A DNA stretch of 46,165 nucleotides from Streptomyces sp. SM11 (GTDB lineage Bacteria > Actinomycetota > Actinomycetes > Streptomycetales > Streptomycetaceae): assembly GCF_002910905.1 (NCBI RefSeq), contig NZ_NEUE01000267.1:1-46165 (forward strand), written 5' to 3'. The first letter of the stretch is position 1; every line of letters starts with the position of its first letter. Both the position numbers and the translations under genes were made by a program. Below are positions 40,772-46,165 of the stretch, one piece after another. The notes below the pieces were generated by a model. The model saw only the letters and a list, made by a program, of their open reading frames with translations, had not been told where the DNA came from and did not search any database.

Positions 40772-40801
40772 CGAGGCAGCGGCGCACGCGTCGCTGCCTC
40801 G
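40772..40801 (+). terminator. Terminator of the gluABCD operon
   Basis: Perfect 10-bp stem (CGAGGCAGCG at 40772-40781, complement at 40792-40801) with a 10-base loop, 40 bases after the gluD stop. Confidence 0.8.
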
Positions 40802-40805
40802 GTCA

Positions 40806-40836
40806 CTTGACGCACGCACCACCAGTGGGTTGCATA
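40806..40836 (+). promoter_or_regulatory. Possible promoter of the FAD monooxygenase gene
   Basis: TTGACG at 40807-40812 matches the -35 consensus well. The region 18-22 bases downstream (TGCATACGTT, 40831-40840) has weak -10 candidates. It lies just after the glu terminator and about 70-100 bases before the GTG start. Confidence 0.35.
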
Positions 40837-40907
40837 CGTTCTGTGATCACGCACCCGGCTTCCTCTGCCACGTTCCGCATGACCGTACGGGCCGGAGGGT
40901 TCGCGCC

Positions 40908-42611
40908 GTGGACCCGGTGATCGTCGTCGGCGCCGGGCCCGTCGGCCTGACGCTGTCGCTGGCCCTCGCCGCCCAGGGCGTCCCCTCGGTCGTTCTCGAC
41001 GAGGGCCCCGGCACGGAGGAGCCCCGTCCCGCCCGCACGGTCGTGCTGCGCGAGGACACCGCCGACCTGGTGGGCCGCCTCGGCTGCCGGGAGCTGGACC
41101 GGGTCGGGCTGCGCTGGGCCGGGTGGCGTTCGATGCGCCGGAAGCAGCTGGTCCGGGACGTGCCGCTGGCCGGGGGCCGGAGGGACGAGGGCGCGGCTCC
41201 GCTCCCCGGGCTCCTCCCCGCGCCCCTCCATGTTCCGCAGCACGCGCTGAGCGCCGCGCTGCGTGCGGCGGTGGACAAGGCGCCGCTGGTCCAACGGGTG
41301 CCGATGAGCCGGATCGACACGCTGGAGCAGGACCCCGACGGCATCACGGTGCACACCAGGGAGCCGGGATCGACCTGGTGGCGCGGGAGCTATCTGGTCG
41401 GCTGCGACGGTGCCCGGTCGACCGTGCGCAAGCTGCTGGACATCCGGTTCCCCGGCCGTACGGCGGTGGAGCGTTATGCCGTCGCCGCGCTCCGGGCCGA
41501 ACTGCCCTGGCCCGACGAAGCCGTCCTGCACCGGCAGCCTCCCTGGCGGACCGGGGGCGCCGAGGTCTCCGCCCGGCCGCTGCCGGACGGCGTCTGGCGA
41601 CTGGACTGGCTGCTGCCGCCGCGCGGCGAACTGGTCACCCCCCAAGCCCTGGTCACCCGCATCCGGGACACCCTGGCAGGCTGGTGCGGCGAGACCCCGG
41701 CCTACGAGCTGCTGGACACCGGCGTTCACACGCTCCACCACCGGCTCGCCCGGCGCTGGCGCAAGCAGCGAGCCTTCCTGGCGGGGGACGCGGCACACCT
41801 GCTGGGCGCCCTGGGCACGCAAGGGCTGGATGAGGGACTCCGGGACGCCGAGAACCTGGCCTGGAAGCTGGCCCACGCCTGGCACCACGGCCCCGCCGAG
41901 CAGTTGCTCGACAGCTACCAGGCGGAGCGCCGGGCCGCGGTGGCCGCCCGGCTGCGGGCCGCCGACCAGTCGCTGCCGATACTGCGCGGCGGAGGCGGCC
42001 TGCGGACCCTGGTTCCGGGCGCCGTACGCGGTCACGACACCCTCCTCACCGACGGCCATCTGGGCTGCGGAGCACTGGGTGCGCCCCCTTCGTATTCGCA
42101 CTCCCCCCTTTCGCCTCCGCACGCCGAGGCGCACACCGTCGTCGGTACGCCCCCCGGTGCGCCGGTCGCCGACGTGACGGTGACAGCACCGGACGGTACG
42201 ACGGCGCGTCTGCGGGAGCGGCTCGGGCAGGGCCATCCGCTGGTGATCCTGGTCGCGCCGGGGACCGGCGTCTGGGACCGGCGGCACTGGCGGACCGCGG
42301 GCATCATGCCCCGTCTCACCGACGCCGTGGCAGCCCTTCCGGGGAGGACGGAGCTGCTGGTCACCGAGAACTATCCGGGGGCATCGGCCCATACCGTCCT
42401 GTTGGTCAGGCCGGACGGGCACCTGGTGGCGGCTTTCGGCGGCGTACGGCCGGCGGAGCTGCTCACCGCGGCACAGGCCGCTCTGGGCGGCGCGCCCGGC
42501 AGTGCGCAGGAGCCCGTGGAACCGGAGGACGGCGGGGATGAACGGGGTACGGGGCGCGAGCAGCGGCCCCGGGCACGGGTCCACGCCGACGGGACCGCCG
42601 GGGTCACCTGA
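40908..42611 (+). CDS. FAD-dependent aromatic hydroxylase-type monooxygenase
   Basis: 567-residue flavoprotein of the PheA/TfdB/para-hydroxybenzoate hydroxylase class. The FAD Rossmann motif VIVVGAGPVGLTLSLALA is at residues 4-21; the DG motif is YLVGCDGARSTVRKLL near 165; the GD motif is RAFLAGDAAHLLGALGTQGLDEGLRDAENLAWKLA near 290. The C-terminal thioredoxin-like domain common in this class (about 420-540) ends in a disordered tail. GTG 40908 has GGAGGG in front; the open frame extends farther upstream but is non-coding there. Substrate unknown; no catabolic or polyketide genes are nearby. The frameshifted cysteine dioxygenase follows after 40 bases. Confidence 0.9.
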   Translation: MDPVIVVGAGPVGLTLSLALAAQGVPSVVLDEGPGTEEPRPARTVVLREDTADLVGRLGCRELDRVGLRWAGWRSMRRKQLVRDVPLAGGRRDEGAAPLPGLLPAPLHVPQHALSAALRAAVDKAPLVQRVPMSRIDTLEQDPDGITVHTREPGSTWWRGSYLVGCDGARSTVRKLLDIRFPGRTAVERYAVAALRAELPWPDEAVLHRQPPWRTGGAEVSARPLPDGVWRLDWLLPPRGELVTPQALVTRIRDTLAGWCGETPAYELLDTGVHTLHHRLARRWRKQRAFLAGDAAHLLGALGTQGLDEGLRDAENLAWKLAHAWHHGPAEQLLDSYQAERRAAVAARLRAADQSLPILRGGGGLRTLVPGAVRGHDTLLTDGHLGCGALGAPPSYSHSPLSPPHAEAHTVVGTPPGAPVADVTVTAPDGTTARLRERLGQGHPLVILVAPGTGVWDRRHWRTAGIMPRLTDAVAALPGRTELLVTENYPGASAHTVLLVRPDGHLVAAFGGVRPAELLTAAQAALGGAPGSAQEPVEPEDGGDERGTGREQRPRARVHADGTAGVT

Positions 42612-42650
42612 CCGATTGACCGTCACAGGCTCGCGTGGTGACTCCCGCTC

Positions 42651-43069
42651 ATGACCGACACCGATGTGATGGACTTCGTCCGCGGCGCCGGCCGGGACGA
42701 GGCCCTCATCGCCCCGCTCCCCCTCGATCCAAAGAGCCGCACCTGGATCCGGCTCGACGGGCCCGGCGGCAGCGAGGCGTGGCTGATCGGCTGGCCGCCG
42801 GGCACCGGCACGACCACGCCGACTCGTTCGGTGCGTTCACCACCGTGGCCGGTGCCCTCAAGGAGCACTCGCCGGCCGTGCGGCCGCACACCGACGGCTG
42901 GACGACGCTGGAGCTGACGGAGGGGGCGGAACGGCCGAGGGGGTTGGCGACCGGTCAGGGCAGGGCGTTCGGGCGGAGCCACGCCCATGAGGTCCTCAAC
43001 AAGTCCGCCGACGCGCACGCGGTCTCCGTCCACGCCTGCTACCCGCCCCTGCCGCGGATCCGCCGGTAG
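42651..43069 (+). pseudogene. Cysteine dioxygenase family gene, frameshifted
   Basis: Frame one from ATG 42651 encodes a cupin start (TWIRLDGPGGSEAWLIGWPPGTG) and breaks at about 42807-42809. The rest of the family pattern continues in another frame: HDHADSFGAFTTVAG, GQGRAFGRSHAHEVLNKS, AVSVHACYPPLPRIRR, ending at 43069. The three iron-binding histidines (HDH and the one in SHAHEV) are thus all encoded, but on the far side of the break. By comparison with the family's WLIGWPPGTGxxWHDH pattern, a deletion of 4 or 10 bases would explain the join. Cysteine dioxygenase oxidises cysteine to cysteine sulfinate. Either a true pseudogene or an assembly error; the next gene is broken too. Confidence 0.75.
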
Positions 43070-43089
43070 CACCGCACCGGTGCGGTGCT
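43068..43089. repeat. Perfect 22-bp palindrome overlapping the cysteine dioxygenase stop
   Basis: Positions 43068-43089 read the same on both strands (AGCACCGCACC then its complement, no spacer). It includes two bases of the TAG stop codon and lies 37 bases before the rhodanese start. As RNA it gives a stem of about 9 bp with a tight loop. Terminator, translational hairpin or dimer binding site. Confidence 0.6.
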
Positions 43090-43125
43090 CCGCCTGGAGC
43101 AGACCGAGTGCCGGGAGGACCGGCA

Positions 43126-43562
43126 GTGAGCGAGGGCCGGAGTGCGAACGGGAGTGCGACCGCGAGGGGTGCCTCGGCGCCCGTGGGCATCGACGAACTG
43201 CTGGAGCGGGTCCGGGGCGGCTACGACCGGATCGGCCCGCCCGAGGCCGCCGCGGCGGCCTCGGGCGGGGCCCTGCTGGTGGACATCCGGTACGCGGCGC
43301 TCCGCGACCGGGACGGACTGGTCCCAGGAGCAATGGCCGTCGAACGCAATGAGCTGGAATGGCGGCTCGACCCCCACGGCAGCCACCGCGCCGCCGAGGC
43401 GGTCGGCCACGACCTCCGGGTCGTCGTCATTCCTGCAACGAGGGTTACGCCTCCAGCCTCGCGGTCGCCTCGCCGCGGCAGCTGGGACCGCACCGGGCCA
43501 CGGACCTGATCGGCGGCTTCCAGGCGTGGCGCGGGGCGGGACTTCCGGCCATCCCCACCTGA
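43126..43562 (+). pseudogene. Rhodanese-domain gene, frameshifted before the catalytic cysteine
   Basis: GTG 43126 with GGGAGGAC in front opens a single rhodanese domain: GALLVDIRYAALRDRDGLVPGA, then VGHDLRVVVI. After position 43430 this frame loses the family pattern, which resumes one frame over: CNEGYASSLAVASPRQLG, ATDLIGGFQAWRGAGLP, ending at 43562. CNEGYASS contains the active-site Cys that takes the sulfane sulfur. One missing base in the CATTCCTGC stretch (43429-43434) explains the break. It would move sulfur from thiosulfate or a persulfide; pairing with cysteine dioxygenase suggests sulfur amino acid breakdown. Confidence 0.8.
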
Positions 43563-43653
43563 CACCCGAACGCCACGTTCCACTAGAGCAATCGCCGTGC
43601 GTGACCGACATTCGCCTCATACAGAGGACCGAAATGTACGGAGATGACGCACT

Positions 43654-44328
43654 ATGGCGACTGCTCTCCTCACCCCCGACCAGCTCGACGGCCAGGCCTC
43701 CCGGCTGCACGACACCCAGGCGTGGCAGCAGATCGTCACGGGGTGGGAGTACACCGCCCCCGAGCGGGCACTCGCCCCGGCGAAGCCGACGTCCGCACGG
43801 CTCGTGGAGCGTGCGGAACCTGCGGAACCTGTGGAAGCCGCACCCGCAGGGCCCTCCGGCTGGCGGAACCTGCTGTCCGTGCCCATGGACCAACTCGTCT
43901 ACGACACCCTGCGGACGCTGCCCGCTCCACCTCCGCACGAGCGCCCGCTGCCCGGGCGGCTGGGTGCGAGGCTGCCCGACCGCGTCCACCTCTGGCGTCG
44001 GGTCGGGCAGGGCGACCTGCGGCCCTCGACCCACCTCGGCTACGCACGGCGGATCCTGGCCGAGTGGGGCTGGCAGAACACCCCGTACCGGCTGCGGAAC
44101 GCCCGTGGCGCACGCTGCGTCTGCGGTGCCCTGATCTCCGCGCACCGCCTCGGCTACGGCTCCCTCGACACCGTGGACCGGGCCGGCGCCTGGCTGATCA
44201 CGGAGCTGCGCGCGCAGGGGTGGTCCGGGCTGATCGGCCCCTGGAACCGCGTGCCGGGCCGCACCGCGGCGGACGCTCTGACCCTCATCGAGGGGGCTGC
44301 CCGCCGCGCGGCCTCGGCCGGACACTGA
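43654..44328 (+). CDS. Conserved protein of unknown function, possibly DUF6197-like
   Basis: 224 residues, soluble. Residues 40-70 are a Pro/Ala/Glu-rich linker. The C-terminal half has HLGYARRILAEWGWQNTP, RCVCGALISAHRLGYGS and NRVPGRTAADALTLIEGAARRA, which resemble the order seen in DUF6197 proteins (Streptomyces hypotheticals). GGAGATGACGCACT precedes ATG 43654. It converges with recX across 29 bases. No function can be assigned; the two cysteines in RCVCGAL are the only notable possible metal ligands. Confidence 0.75.
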   Translation: MATALLTPDQLDGQASRLHDTQAWQQIVTGWEYTAPERALAPAKPTSARLVERAEPAEPVEAAPAGPSGWRNLLSVPMDQLVYDTLRTLPAPPPHERPLPGRLGARLPDRVHLWRRVGQGDLRPSTHLGYARRILAEWGWQNTPYRLRNARGARCVCGALISAHRLGYGSLDTVDRAGAWLITELRAQGWSGLIGPWNRVPGRTAADALTLIEGAARRAASAGH

Positions 44329-44357
44329 CCGGCCGACCGCTCCTGCCCCCGCCCTCC

Positions 44358-45089
44358 TCAGAAAGGCTCGTCCAGGCCTTCCGTGTCCTCGCCCTCCTCC
44401 TCCAGCGCCTGACGCACCACCCGCAGGGCCATGCCCTCCCCGTAGCCCTTGCGTGCGAGCATCCCCGCCAGACGGCGCAGCCGCTTGTCACGGTCCAGGC
44501 CTCGCGTGGAGCGGAGCTTGCGGGCCACGAGCTCGCGTGCCGTCCCCTCCTCCTGGTCCGCGTCGAGCTGCCCGACCGCCTCGTCGATCACGGCGGAGTC
44601 CACGCCCTTCGTCCGCAGCTCACGGACGAGGGCACGGCGCGCGAGTCCCCGGCCGTGGTGCCGGGACTCCACCCATGCTCCGGCGAACGCGGCATCGTCG
44701 ATCAGCCCGACGTCCTCGAAGCGCGCGAGCACTTCCTCGGCCGCCTCGTCCGGGATCTCCCGCTTGCGCAGGGCGTCGGCGAGCTGCTTGCGCGTGCGCG
44801 GCGTCCCGGTGAGCAGGCGCAAGCAGATATTGCGCGCCTGCTCGACCGGGTCACGCGGCTCCCCCTTCTCGGCCCTCGACGAGGAAGGGGAGCCGCTGCT
44901 TCTGCTGCCGGAGCGGGTACGGCGGCCCGCCCCTTCGCCGAATCCGCTCCCGGTGCCCGCTCCACCGAGTGAGCGGCGCCCGGACCGCGCACCGGCACCC
45001 GCCTCCGGCTCGTCGGCGGGCCCATAGCCGGATCCGGGGTCGCCGCCGGGCTCGGCAGGGCTGCCCGGCCACTCCGTACGACGTGTCAC
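44358..45089 (-). CDS. recX: RecA regulatory protein RecX
   Basis: 243-residue RecX, which binds and limits RecA filaments. Residues 1-70 are a Gly/Ser/Arg-rich Streptomyces-type extension. Three RecX helical repeats follow: ICLRLLTGTPRTRKQLADALRKREIPDE, FAGAWVESRHHGRGLARRALVRELRTKGV, LRSTRGLDRDKRLRRLAGMLARKGYG. GTG 45089 starts only three bases after the recA stop, so the two genes are co-transcribed and probably translationally linked. Confidence 0.95.
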   Translation of the reverse strand: MTRRTEWPGSPAEPGGDPGSGYGPADEPEAGAGARSGRRSLGGAGTGSGFGEGAGRRTRSGSRSSGSPSSSRAEKGEPRDPVEQARNICLRLLTGTPRTRKQLADALRKREIPDEAAEEVLARFEDVGLIDDAAFAGAWVESRHHGRGLARRALVRELRTKGVDSAVIDEAVGQLDADQEEGTARELVARKLRSTRGLDRDKRLRRLAGMLARKGYGEGMALRVVRQALEEEGEDTEGLDEPF

Positions 45090-45092
45090 GGC

Positions 45093-46165
<1,073 letters not shown>

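Overview
The window is a high-GC actinobacterial chromosome segment, almost certainly from Streptomyces. The third codon position is strongly G/C and GTG starts are frequent. The gene order rnhB, nrdJ-nrdR, lexA, siderophore genes, hflX, an RSH protein, dapF, miaA, miaB, gluABCD, recX-recA is, as I remember it, the order found around SCO5769-SCO5812 of S. coelicolor. No phage, IS element, CRISPR array or tRNA/rRNA gene was seen.

Layout. 1-4.7 kb (minus strand): start of an unidentified gene at the left edge, rnhB, a DUF4173 membrane protein, an ADP-ribosylglycohydrolase and a histidine phosphatase. 4.7-6.5 kb: a YdbC/DUF4937-like protein, a degraded DUF1152 remnant and a lone TerD-family gene. 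6.5-13.5 kb: the DNA precursor and damage block, with nrdJ and nrdR on the minus strand, divergent lexA and a DinG/XPD-type helicase. The nrdR-lexA region carries tandem NrdR-box-like sites and a LexA box. 13.5-19.7 kb: a four-gene NRPS-independent siderophore operon (aminotransferase, two IucA/IucC synthetases, an acyltransferase). 20-22.6 kb: two tandem secreted trypsin-like lipoproteins, the second lacking the catalytic histidine. 22.6-33.5 kb: hflX, an M1 peptidase, an RSH (p)ppGpp enzyme, dapF, a membrane protein, miaA, a small antitoxin-like protein, an extradiol-dioxygenase-fold protein and miaB. 33.6-40.8 kb: an orphan TAXI binding protein, a two-component system (gluR/gluK candidates) and the glutamate ABC transporter gluABCD. 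40.9-44.3 kb: an FAD monooxygenase, a frameshifted cysteine dioxygenase, a frameshifted rhodanese and an unknown protein. 44.4-46.2 kb: recX and recA, the latter cut by the right edge.

Themes. DNA maintenance is prominent: NrdJ makes dNTPs, NrdR represses it, LexA and RecA/RecX run the SOS response. The glutamate block combines an extracytoplasmic binding protein, a sensor kinase/regulator pair and a transporter. The siderophore operon lacks the decarboxylase and N-hydroxylase usual for hydroxamate siderophores, so its product may be unusual. Best leads for new biology: the protease/pseudoprotease pair, the minimal siderophore operon, the TAXI protein beside the glutamate-sensing genes, and repeat arrays upstream of the response regulator and of the RSH gene. 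Three separate short frameshifts (DUF1152 remnant, cysteine dioxygenase, rhodanese) are either real decay or assembly error.
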